Shown here piece after piece: positions 1 to 9,239 of a stretch of 64,000 nucleotides of DNA. Source of the DNA: Gigaspora rosea (Eukaryota > Glomeromycota > Glomeromycetes > Diversisporales > Gigasporaceae); NCBI GenBank assembly GCA_003550325.1, contig QKWP01000364.1, positions 48,831 to 112,830 on the forward strand. The letters are read 5' to 3'. The notes under the pieces are model-generated. The model was not told where the DNA came from, ran no database searches, and saw only the letters and a program-made list of their open reading frames with translations. Positions within the stretch are counted from its first letter, which is position 1, and each line of letters starts with the position of its first letter. The translations under genes and the position numbers were made by a program.

Positions 1-1172
1 AACCCGGATAATACCCAACCCGGGTACCATCACTAGTTCAGATGAAATTTTATAATAATAAAGGACATAATTCAATTTTTTAACCATTTTACTAAGTAAA
101 AATTGAATTAAAACTCTTATAAAAATTTGTTTTTTTGCAAAATCTTTGATTCAATTTTTCATTTAGTAAAATGTTTAAAAGATTGAATTCTGTTCTTTGC
201 TATTGTTATGAAATTTTATTCTAACATTTACTTACAAGCCCAAAATAGATTTTTAGTAAAAAAAAATTGTATATAGAAATTTGGAATTTTTAGATTTAGT
301 ATATAAAAAACTTTTTTTTATTGAGACAATTCATTTTGTTATCTATGTAAACTTAGTTTAGCATAAAATTTTACATATTTATAGTTTCAAATTTAATAAA
401 TTTTTCTTTTCATAAAATTTCATTGTGAAATCTTCAATTTTTAGAATAATTTAAAAAACTGTTCTAAGTGATTTTATTCTGCTATTCTTAATATATTTAA
501 TCTCAAAATTTGAAAATAATTGGTTTGTAAGTTATATAGTAATTTTATATATTTTTAATATAAATTTATATAATAAAAATTTATAGTTTAACATCTCGTT
601 AGACTAATATGATATTATATATGACTGTTGCACCTTATGAAACTATTTCTGTAATAAAAAAAACTCATAAGATGAAGAATTTGACGATAGTTGCAACCCA
701 TTTCATTAAGAAAAAACGAGCCTTTTCTTAAGACAAAAAAGAACATAGATTTTTAGCTATATTTTCTTACAATAAAATCGTAAAAACTGATGTAAAGTAA
801 TAATAGTAAAACTTCTTCCTTACAGTATAATAGTCTTAAAATTTAGGCAGTAAAAGAAAAAAAATTATGCACTCAAGCCACCTTATATCCCTTAAAATAG
901 TAAACAATAACAATGATGATAAGAACTTTTGGGTTAATTACTAATTTTTAATAAATAAAGCACTGAATTCTTAATAGATTTCTTTGCTAAATCATTACTG
1001 GCGAGTTGCCTAGATCCTATATTGTTTAAATACGAAACAAACATCAAGCCAGAATTATACAGACTGACCAAAGTTATACCAGTTGACCTGAATTATAAAA
1101 TTACACTGTGCAGTTTGATTGTTTATCAAGTCCGCTTAAAATGGAATGAAATGTTACACAACAATTATTATG
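1..1172. other. AT-rich intergenic stretch
   Basis: No open frame, RNA gene or clear repeat was found here. The first 25 bases hold a small imperfect palindrome built on CCCGG and CCCGGG; the same CCCGGGATA-like text recurs near 41,152, so this may be the end of a dispersed repeat cut by the window edge. Confidence 0.5.
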
Positions 1173-1180
1173 TATATATT
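1173..1180 (+). promoter_or_regulatory. TATA-like box before the F-box gene
   Basis: TATATATT lies about 46 bases before the ATG at 1226, a plausible spacing for a fungal gene. In DNA this AT-rich such a match is weak evidence. Confidence 0.35.
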
Positions 1181-1225
1181 TCGGAGAATAAAATTTAATG
1201 TACACTACTTTGGTCATTTTTCAAT

Positions 1226-2670
1226 ATGAAAACATTACCGAACGAGTGTCTTTATATAATATTTAATAGCCTCCAGCCTAAATTTAAAAACTTATTTTCA
1301 TGTGCTCTTGTAAACCGACATTGGTGTAGAATAGTTATACCAATATTGTGGAACGAACCAAAAAATTATTTTAATGATTCAAGACTTATAAGAATGCTCC
1401 TTTTAATTCCCTTCAAAATTACTCTTCCAAATCACCCAAAGCCGTTATTTGAATATACAAGCTATGTCACATCTGTTAGCAATGATTTGTATGATGAAAT
1501 TTATATTTGGCTTCATTCTAACGGATACGAAATGGGATATGAGCTGGAATATACCATTCATTGTTCTTTGATTGAAATGTTCCTGAGAACTAGTAAGAAT
1601 CTTAAGTATTTATGTCTTAATGAAATTATTTGTAATCAAATTTCTGAAAGTCTTCTTGAGAACTCTACTATTATCTCGATGGACTTATACAATGCCGGGT
1701 CTAAATCAAAGATAATAGAAGTATTAGAGAAGATCCTTTATAAAAATTCTACATTAACTTTTTAAGCCTTTTTAATTATCGGTTTACTATTGAAGATATA
1801 AAGGTGATATCAAAGTCTCTTTGCAAAAACACAACGTTGACTTCTTTGAATCTTGGTTCTAATAATCTTGGATCAAAAGGAGGAAAAGCATTAGCAGATG
1901 CGCTTTGCAAGAACATCACGGTGACTTCTTTGAGTCTTGGCTTTAATAATCTTGGATTAGAAGGAGGAAAAGCAATAGCAGATGTACTTTATAAGAATAC
2001 AACTTTGACTTCCTTGGATCTTCATTATAATAGTCTTGGATCAGAAGTAGGAAAAGCTTTAGCAGGTGCACTTTATAAGAACACAACTTTGACTTCTTTG
2101 GATCTTTATCGTAACCGTCTTGGACCAGAAGAAGGGATAGCGTTAGCGGGTGCACTTTGCAAGAATACTACTTTAACTTTTTTGAATCTTGGAGGTAATA
2201 ATCTTGGATCAGTGGGAGTAAAGGCATTAGCAGATGCACTTTGCAAGAACTTCACATTGACTTCTTTGTATATCTGGGGTAATGAACTTGGGTTAGAAGG
2301 AGAAAGAGCATTAGCATATGCACTTTGTAAAAATGCAACACTGACTTCTTTGAATCTTAATAGTAATAATCTTGGACCAAAAGGAGGGATAGCATTAGCA
2401 AATGCACTTTACAAGAACACTACGCTAACTTTTTTAGATCTTAGGTGGAATAATCTCGGGTTAGAAATAGCAAAACCATTGGCGGATGCACTTTGCAAAA
2501 ACAATACACTGAAGGATTTGAACCTTCTAGGAAATAATCTTGGATACGATGGAGGAAAAGTATTGTCAGATGCTCTTTGCAAAAATACTACTCTGACTTC
2601 TTTGGATCTTCGAGAGAATAATATTAATGTGATCATTAATTCAAACAACAAAGATATTATGAAATTTTAA
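1226..2670 (+). CDS. F-box / leucine-rich-repeat protein, one-base frameshift
   Basis: The N-terminal about 45 residues match the F-box pattern (LPNECLYIIFNSL, then CALVNRHWCRIVIPILW), which recruits a target to an SCF ubiquitin ligase through Skp1. From 1804 there are ten leucine-rich repeats of 28 residues (LxKNxTLTSLxLxxNxLG), of the ribonuclease-inhibitor type, visible at DNA level as an 84-base tandem repeat. The reading frame stops at 1763-1765 just after a T5 run; adding one T restores continuity straight into the repeat frame, with a degenerate repeat in between, giving about 481 residues. The frame break may be a sequencing indel or a true mutation. Protein families of this build are strongly expanded in Rhizophagus. 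Start chosen at the first ATG that gives a complete F-box. Confidence 0.8.
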
Positions 2671-3928
2671 TAAAATCTAACCAACTAGAATAGACAACAC
2701 CTATTTCTACCATTGCTTCAACTTTAATTTATCATATTCTTCTATAATTATTATTTACATCAATGACGTAATATAAATAGGTTGAAATCAACGTTCCCTT
2801 AACAGATATAGTTATTGCAATAAATAAGAATACGTGACATTTAAACTGCAATTAATTAGAGATTGGAATCGTTTAAACCGTTTAAAAATTGCTTTCATAG
2901 TTTCGGGCAGAATTATATTGGTTGTAGGCCAGAATTATTTTAATGCTGGCCAAATAAAATGATTAAATGGTTAAACGATTAAACGATTAAAGAAAAACTT
3001 TAGATAATTCCAATCTATACAATTAATATATTATCAAAAATTGTAATAAGAATTTTTGATTGCTGTAAAAATAAAGTTAAAAATAAAAGAATAATTATAA
3101 ATGATGATGGATATGTCAATGCTATGCGTCGTTTATTGGTTTCTGTCATTTAAGGATTGGCATGAAATATTTGTGAATCCAAGAATAACGTATGTTATAT
3201 AAAAATATAAATATATCATATTTAAAATAAAACTTCAATTTATTTTTGTATTGGCAATGCAAAACACAGCCACACCTCCTCGAACATTTTGAATTATTTT
3301 TTTCGGCAAGTGCATGTTTTTGTTTCACAACTCGTTTTTTGGCATGACCGTTATAAAATTTTTTTGGGGTTTAATTTTTTGTATGGAAGATTTAAGTTTT
3401 GGATCACTAAAAAAAAAATCTATTAACGTTATTAAACAAAAATTAAATTTAATATCGATAACAACAAAAATAATATTTTTTTCCAAGTTTTTTTTTTGTT
3501 TGCATTCATGTTCTGTCGCCTGATGCGCAGCACCGATCACTTAATAAAAATCTCTATTAGGCAAACTTGTGTTCTCAAATTATTCTCATCTCATTTAAGT
3601 AAATGAAGCTCTTCTGTCATACTGATACGAAGTATCTTAAAAGTATTAGTAATCCAGTGTTTTAGCTTTTAATCGTGCTAAAGGCTTGAATTTTTTAATT
3701 TAAACATTCATTATAGCGATTAATACCTATTAAGCTTCGATTAATTTTTCTTTGGTTGTCATATATTCTATCGAAGGATTCACGAGACAGAAAACTATAT
3801 GTTAGCGGCTCCATAATATCAATAAAGAAAAAAAAAGATTCATGAAAGTAATTATATGAATATTATTTAACGAGCTTCAATTATTAATTTATTTATTTTT
3901 ACTACAATTTATTGATGCATTATTAAAC
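2671..3928. other. Intergenic, no gene seen
   Basis: AT-rich. The short overlapping frames near 3,146-3,540 lie on both strands over T/A runs and have no recognisable domain. The only structure seen is the inverted repeat at 2860-3016. Confidence 0.5.
2860..3016. mobile_element. Small inverted-repeat element (MITE-like)
   Basis: Ends are AGATTGGAAT and its reverse complement ATTCCAATCT. Inside them GTTTAA/TTAAAC blocks are also inverted around a GC-richer core. No clear target duplication was found, so the class is unknown. Confidence 0.42.
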
Positions 3929-4338
3929 CATATGGGCGGATTTGGCGCAAGTAGATCTCAATGTGATAATTCAGTAACTAGATATGAAAATAACAATTTT
4001 TATTGGATGTCGCTTTGATTTATTTCCTTATTTAGGGGTCCGTTAAAGCCAGGTCTGTTTACATATTGATCTACATATTGCATAAGTTCCATTCTTGATA
4101 TCTATATAACCTGCTAACCTTAATTGCATCAAAAAAACTAACCCTAACGGACCTGGCTTTAACGGTCCCCCTTATTTAGTAAGTTTAAATCAATCGTAAA
4201 TCACAACAAATATCACATTGATCACGTGTAATAAATTGATTGGTCGTCTATACAAATTCGTGATTTGTTTACATCCTGTAAATATACATGTAGATCATTT
4301 TTTGATTATCACATCGATGAGTCAAATCCGCCCATATG
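3929..4338. mobile_element. Outer MITE carrying a second MITE
   Basis: Begins with CATATGGGCGGATTTG and ends with the exact inverted copy CAAATCCGCCCATATG. A second inverted block, ATGTGATAAT, lies about 12-15 bases further in on both sides. If the ends are taken as TGGGCGG...CCGCCCA the flanks are TA/TA, but the palindromic CATAT flank makes the exact boundary ambiguous. Without the nested element and its duplication it is about 266 bp. Non-coding. Confidence 0.75.
4035..4170. mobile_element. Nested 136-bp MITE with 8-bp target duplication
   Basis: Terminal inverted repeats are GGGGTCCGTTAAAGCCAGG and GGCTTTAACGGTCCCC (one mismatch near the tip). It is flanked on both sides by CTTATTTA (4027-4034 and 4171-4178), an exact 8-bp duplication. 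Eight base pairs fits hAT, P or Merlin type elements. It sits inside the 3929-4338 element, so it is the younger insertion. Confidence 0.88.
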
Positions 4339-4774
4339 CATAAAATTCCAGCAATAACTCGGGTTATTGATGGATCAGTAAAAATCAGTAAATAACATAC
4401 GCCAATCCCTGGATGACAGGAATCAATAAATGACGCATAACATTAACACCAGCGTGCTATATCTGAGGTACTAAATAAAAATGTTCAGAATCTCAAAACT
4501 ATATACAAACTAAATTTAAACTATTATACATAACACTTAAATTTTAATATAAATAGATGTGGATGTTGGTATCTCCCGATGTAAATATAATGTCTTCGAA
4601 ATAGAAATTAAAACTGATAATAATATTTTAATTATTTAAAATTATCAAAAAAATTTAGAATTTTTTAGAATAAACAGACAATCATTTAACATATATCTAT
4701 AATTATTATACTGCAACTTGCTATTGTATAATTATTAAAAGAAAAATAATCTATTTGTTACGTAACAGATAGAA

Positions 4775-4795
4775 TTAGGGTTAGGATTAGGGTTA
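4775..4795 (+). repeat. Short interstitial telomere-like repeat
   Basis: TTAGGG TTAGGA TTAGGG TTA: three units with one change. It could be a scar of repair with telomeric sequence or chance. Confidence 0.4.
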
Positions 4796-4930
4796 AAGTC
4801 AAGATTAATAAGATTAATAGAAAATTGCGAGAGGATCATTTTTTGTTTAAAAGTGCAACAGGGGGTTACCCTTAATAAGGTGCGTAACAGGTTGTTACAA
4901 TTAGACCAATCTCTACTGCTTGTAATTCTC

Positions 4931-5090
4931 CAACGCCAAAAAAAATTAGCCTTTAAAATGCTTTTGATTGGTTGCTTAGTGATCCGGTGGTTACATGCGT
5001 TTATGTAGATCGTTAATCGCCGCCAAAATTAAGCATTTAAAATGCCATTGATTGGTTAAAAGTATATCCGGTGATTACATGTGCATGTAT
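4931..5090 (+). repeat. Two-copy tandem repeat, period about 87 bp
   Basis: Two diverged copies of a block containing TTTAAAATGC, TTGATTGGTT and CCGGTGRTTACATG (about 4931-5003 and 5020-5090). Function unknown. Confidence 0.6.
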
Positions 5091-5151
5091 AATATTATTG
5101 TATGTGCGTAGTGAGTTATGGGAGTATATATGTTATTAGTAATTATATGTT

Positions 5152-5256
5152 ATGATGTATGCATTGAGGCATAGCGATGTAGTAATTGTGTTACAAGAAG
5201 TAGAGATTATGATGTAATTATGATGTATGCATTGAGGTACAGCGATGTAGTAATTA
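5152..5256 (+). repeat. Direct repeat just before the recombinase remnant
   Basis: ATGATGTATGCATTGAGG followed by a shared CAGCGATGTAGTAATT-like tail occurs twice, 69 bases apart (5152-5187 and 5221-5256). It may be part of the end of the recombinase-bearing element. Confidence 0.6.
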
Positions 5257-5297
5257 TGCGTATATGATAATTTATGATGAATTAATTAGATGACTTT

Positions 5298-6798
5298 TTG
5301 TGCAAGTCTCTTACTTGGTTAAAACGACTGAATGGAAAGGATTACAAGGCAGAAAGCATTCATAACTGTTATGCTTCTGTGGCCCGCTATTTAAAAGAGC
5401 ACAGTGAAATTAAGCCGTGTAAGTTGTGGGATTCGTACCATTTTAGTAAGGCTTTGAGAACTCTTGATGGTAAAATGAAAAAACTGCAAACCGAAGGTTT
5501 GGGGGAAACGGATCAAGCCTCACCATTAACGGCTGAAGAAATTTTAAAATACTCAACCATGAAGCAATGCAAGTTCAGACTAATGAAGGGTTGACACGAC
5601 GAGTGTTCTTTTGGTTGTCGCTTCTTTGTGGTTTGCGTGGCGGTGACGCCGAAAGAATCAAGTTTAAAGATATTTCTTGTCGGGATGATGGTGGACTTAA
5701 TCTTACATTTAATCATGAAAAAAACAATCAGGTGGAGCTTTAAAACGAAACAAATATGGAAAAAGTTCTGCGCGAAAAATTCCCATTCTGGCTGATTGTG
5801 TGAATAATCGCTTTAAACCAATTGAGGATATTCTATATTTGATATCTTTTCGTCCTGTTGACGCGAGTGATTCATTTTCTTGGAAACAACACGGGTGGCA
5901 AAGGGTTTAAAGCGTTTGTTTTTTGATTTCGATTTGTATTTTTTTTCTTTACTAATATATATATATATATATTTTAATAGAAATAAGTAAAGGTAGTTGG
6001 TTCAAGAAATCCCGTATAGGAACAAACAAGCTGAATACAATGATGTCAAAAATCGCTGAACTTACTGGCATCAATTTCAACAATGGGCGAAAGATCTGTA
6101 ACCATTCGCTACGTCGCACCGCAATTCAACGGCTCAAAGACTTGGACATCCAATATATGGTATTTTCTGGACACTGAAGTAGAGAGTGAATTCGCGCTTA
6201 TAATAGTCCAAACGATGAACAGAGACTTAGGAATACATCTATGTTAATTCCTATCGATCTTGATAGCATTCCGTACGAAGAGTTTGATTATTTTCCTGGA
6301 AATGCCCAAAATTATTTGAGTTTTGAGGCAGATGATGATTATTATGAAGGTATTTGTATATATTTATATGCAGTATTTTTTTCGTTTTTATTTAAAAAAT
6401 TTTTCTTCACGATTAACAACTATTTACTTTACTAATTTCCAGAACAAGAAGCATCGGAACCATCCCAAAGATCATCTTCAGAACCATCCCAATGATCATT
6501 TTCGGAACTTTCACAAAGATCATCTTTGGAACCATCTGAAAGATCATCTTTGGAACCATTTGAACGATCATCATCAGAACCATCCGAAAAATCATCTTCT
6601 AAACGATCTCAAAAATCATCCCAAAGACTAGCTCAAAAACCTTCCTATAAATTAAAATCCAAACTATATGCACCGTTTAAACCTCCTTATAAAACATCGA
6701 AAGATCAACCTACTCATGTCCCTCCTATTATTAAAAAACCATCGCGTCTTTCCCGGTCTTCTTCTCCAAAAGCTCAACTCAACCAAGGTCACCATTAA
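5298..6798 (+). pseudogene. Crypton-like tyrosine recombinase, decayed
   Basis: Pieces in three frames together show a tyrosine recombinase. The first catalytic arginine is in LLCGLRGGDAERI (about 5625-5660). The second box reads ICNHSLRR (H-x-x-R, about 6100-6120). The third has GH and then RAYNSP with the likely nucleophile tyrosine (about 6172-6215). The frame is lost by one missing base in an A4 run near 5549 and one in a G run near 5732. Between GH and RAYN two TGA stops replace sense codons. A GT-AG intron is likely at about 5908-5980, and a second one is clear at 6350-6442 with a TACTAAT branch point. The C-terminal exon encodes about seven copies of an 8-residue SEPSQRSS repeat (24-bp DNA repeat) and a basic tail. 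Such recombinases drive Crypton transposons; this copy is dead. Confidence 0.8.
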
Positions 6799-7042
6799 AC
6801 GATCTCTCAAATCGTTTTTCGCCTTTAACTTACCAAGACATTAAGAATTCTAATGATAATAACAAAGAAATTAAAGAAATTCATTATCGTTTTCATTATC
6901 ATTTTTAACTATGTATTTTTTAATGGAATAATGTATTTTTCTTTATTTGAATAATTTAATAAATATATGAAAATGCTTTTTTATTTAAAAAAAAACATTT
7001 CTCAGTACCATATTTAATAGTAAATTAGGTATTTTTGACAAG
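6799..7042. other. Intergenic after the recombinase remnant
   Basis: AT-rich with TAATAAA-like sequences that could serve as polyadenylation signals; no gene seen. Confidence 0.4.
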
Positions 7043-7098
7043 GTTATTTCACCGGTCTATATGAAATTATGATTTTCATATAGACCGGTGAAAATAAC
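7043..7098. repeat. Near-perfect 56-bp hairpin
   Basis: Left arm GTTATTTCACCGGTCTATA and its inverted copy are separated by an 8-base loop, with only one bulged base in a 24-25 bp stem. It may be a minimal foldback element or a cruciform-forming site. No target duplication was seen. Confidence 0.8.
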
Positions 7099-7129
7099 TT
7101 AGGAAAAAAAGCACGGGTTGTTACATAGT

Positions 7130-7480
7130 ACCCATAGAATAAGTTTTGTAACAGAGTTTTTTATAGCAGATAGTAAAGCATTATAATTTTAATGCAGCCA
7201 ACTCAACCTTAAACAAATACTGGTCCACTGGAATAATGAGTAACAATATTTACATAAAATCATGAAAAATTCCAATACTAATTCGATTTTAACTTCCGCA
7301 TTAGCAAATAAATTCTATAACTAAATTCTTTACAGTAAACTATAATAGAAATTGCGATAATTTTAATTCAGCTAACTTAAATCTGAATAGTAAGTAAGTT
7401 CTGTAAAGAGTTTTTTTACAGAAACTTATGATAAATTATGATAATTCCAATACTAACACAACATTAACTACTAGTGTATA
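7130..7480 (+). repeat. Dispersed repeat with splice-site-like junctions (family C)
   Basis: Units carry (A/G)TAAGTTYTGTAA near the start and AATTCCAATACTAA further on; comparable units lie at about 58,950-59,185 and 60,288-60,370. At 7388-7400 the junction reads AATAG, TAA, GTAAGTTCTG, which resembles an intron end, a 3-base spacer and an intron start. Non-coding. Confidence 0.5.
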
Positions 7481-7499
7481 CTGCATTAGTAAATATTAA

Positions 7500-8049
7500 T
7501 ACCAGGATTCTTCGCCTTATTTATTCTTTGTTTGTCTTATTCCTTTTTTCAAATAATTTATTATTAGCATTTTAATCTATCATTATCCGTTTTAAAAAAA
7601 ATAAACAAACCACAAATCTTAATAAACCTGTACCCATTGACCATATTTACAACTGATCATTCATAAAAAATAATTCAATTATTTTTACATTTATTTTTAG
7701 CATATTATTAAAAATAAAGTCTTACTCTCATTTTGAGCCATAAGAACAGTCAATATAAACAAATTTACAAAATATAAAATTATTTCCCTTTAAATAGTAC
7801 TTATACTCTTATAAGTTCCTTCTTGCTAGCCTACAAAACATCACAGTATAGTACTAATAGAACTCTGTAAATGTGTTACATATTAAGTCAAGTGCCATTT
7901 AAAAATTGCAAGCGGGCGGCATGTACATTGCTAGTTGCATATCAAATATGATTTATCAAGTCTTATAGTAACTTGAATGCGCAATTCTTTTAAAGAATTG
8001 TTAAATGCATATTATATGATATCGTACTTAAAAATCGTATATCAAAAGA
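7500..8049. other. Intergenic, no gene seen
   Basis: AT-rich; the last part probably belongs to the decayed N-terminal lobe of the following kinase remnant but could not be read with confidence. Confidence 0.4.
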
Positions 8050-8590
8050 AAAGACTTTTGGAAATTATTTTTGTTATGGAATATGCACAAAATGGCAGTT
8101 TGCGTCAAAATTTACATACCATATCGCAAATGGATTGGAATTAAATCTGCTTCAATGTATTGCATATTATCTTCTGATAATTCATTCTCATGATATTATT
8201 ATTCACCGGGACTTACATACTACTAAATAGTTTAAAAAGTGCTGCTAATATTGCATTAAAATCAGAATCCAATGGGTTTTTACGGAATTTTACTATACGT
8301 TGCTCCAGAAGTTTTAAAACAATTCGAACAACCCATCACCCTTTCCCACATTTAGTCATTCCTTTTCTTGATCAACCGACGATACATTAAAGCGTCAGAA
8401 ATTTATTTATTTGGTATAATTATGTGGGAAATATTTTAATGTATTATCATGATTTAGGACTGCTATTAATAAAGAAGCATCACAATGTTACGTAAACCTT
8501 ATAATAAAATGTTGTGATAAAAATTCCGAGAAACGTCCATCTGCAAAGGTTCACAACCACGTGAAATCACTGTAAAGTTATCTTAATGGC
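8050..8590 (+). pseudogene. Protein kinase domain remnant
   Basis: Pieces of a kinase catalytic domain appear in shifting frames. A hinge region reads VMEYAQNGSLRQNLH (about 8073-8118). IIHRDLH, the HRD catalytic loop, is at about 8200-8220. LYVAPEVL, the APE region, is at about 8291-8320. ASEIYLFGIIMWEI (the DxxxFG helix with D changed) is at about 8391-8440, and CCDKNSEKRPSAK at about 8510-8550. Order and spacing follow the tyrosine-kinase-like families common in these fungi, but the loop between HRD and APE is shortened and several stops and shifts are present. No start or promoter can be assigned. Confidence 0.75.
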
Positions 8591-8599
8591 TTTAGTCAA

Positions 8600-9239
8600 C
8601 AAGGTAATTGAAATTTCTAATCCTCCTAACTACTTTTGATTTTTTTAAAAAAAAAACGTATTTACGTATGCATTCTTTTTCATAAGAAATTTATTTTACT
8701 TTAATTATTATTTGTTATTACTTTATTTGATTCGTGAATTATAAATTTGCCCAAATTATGTTATCTGTTATAGAAATACTTTAGCTTATAAATGAATGCG
8801 AATGAATCACGAACTAACCGATTTTTATTCTTGAATAATTGCTTATTTTTATTCTTGAAAAACTGTTTATTTTTATTTATAAAACAACATTCATGGATCT
8901 ATTGAAGGGTTTGATTTATATTATTTATTTCTATAATTTACAAAGTACTTAAATATATATAATAATGTTCATTTGTGATTGACTATCACAAAATTTATTT
9001 AGAGTATATGCTAAATTTAGTGATCTAAATCCGTGAACTTTTAAAAAAGACACAATTTTATAAATTAGGGCATATATTTAAATAACCTAAACACTAATAA
9101 AGTAATTATTCCTTAACTATAAATTCAATATAATATTTGCATCAGTAACTTCAATAATCGGGAAGTTCAGTTGATTCAATAGGTCTGCTTACTAAACATG
9201 AAATTTAAGATTAATTTAAGCAAAAGCATTAATAGAAAT
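8600..9239. other. Intergenic between two kinase sequences
   Basis: AT-rich, no gene or strong repeat recognised. It holds the 3-prime flank of the minus-strand Sel1-kinase gene. Confidence 0.45.

Noticed and set aside
1943-2651. Minus-strand open frames opposite the leucine-rich repeats
   Set aside because: They are antisense shadows of the 84-base coding repeat and have no domain of their own.
4775-4795. Chromosome end
   Set aside because: Only three telomere-like units, with unique sequence on both sides.
6323-6631. Alternative-frame His/Asn-rich frame and the minus-strand frame over the recombinase tail
   Set aside because: The intron at 6350-6442 and the SEPSQRSS frame explain this region; the other frames are repeat shadows.
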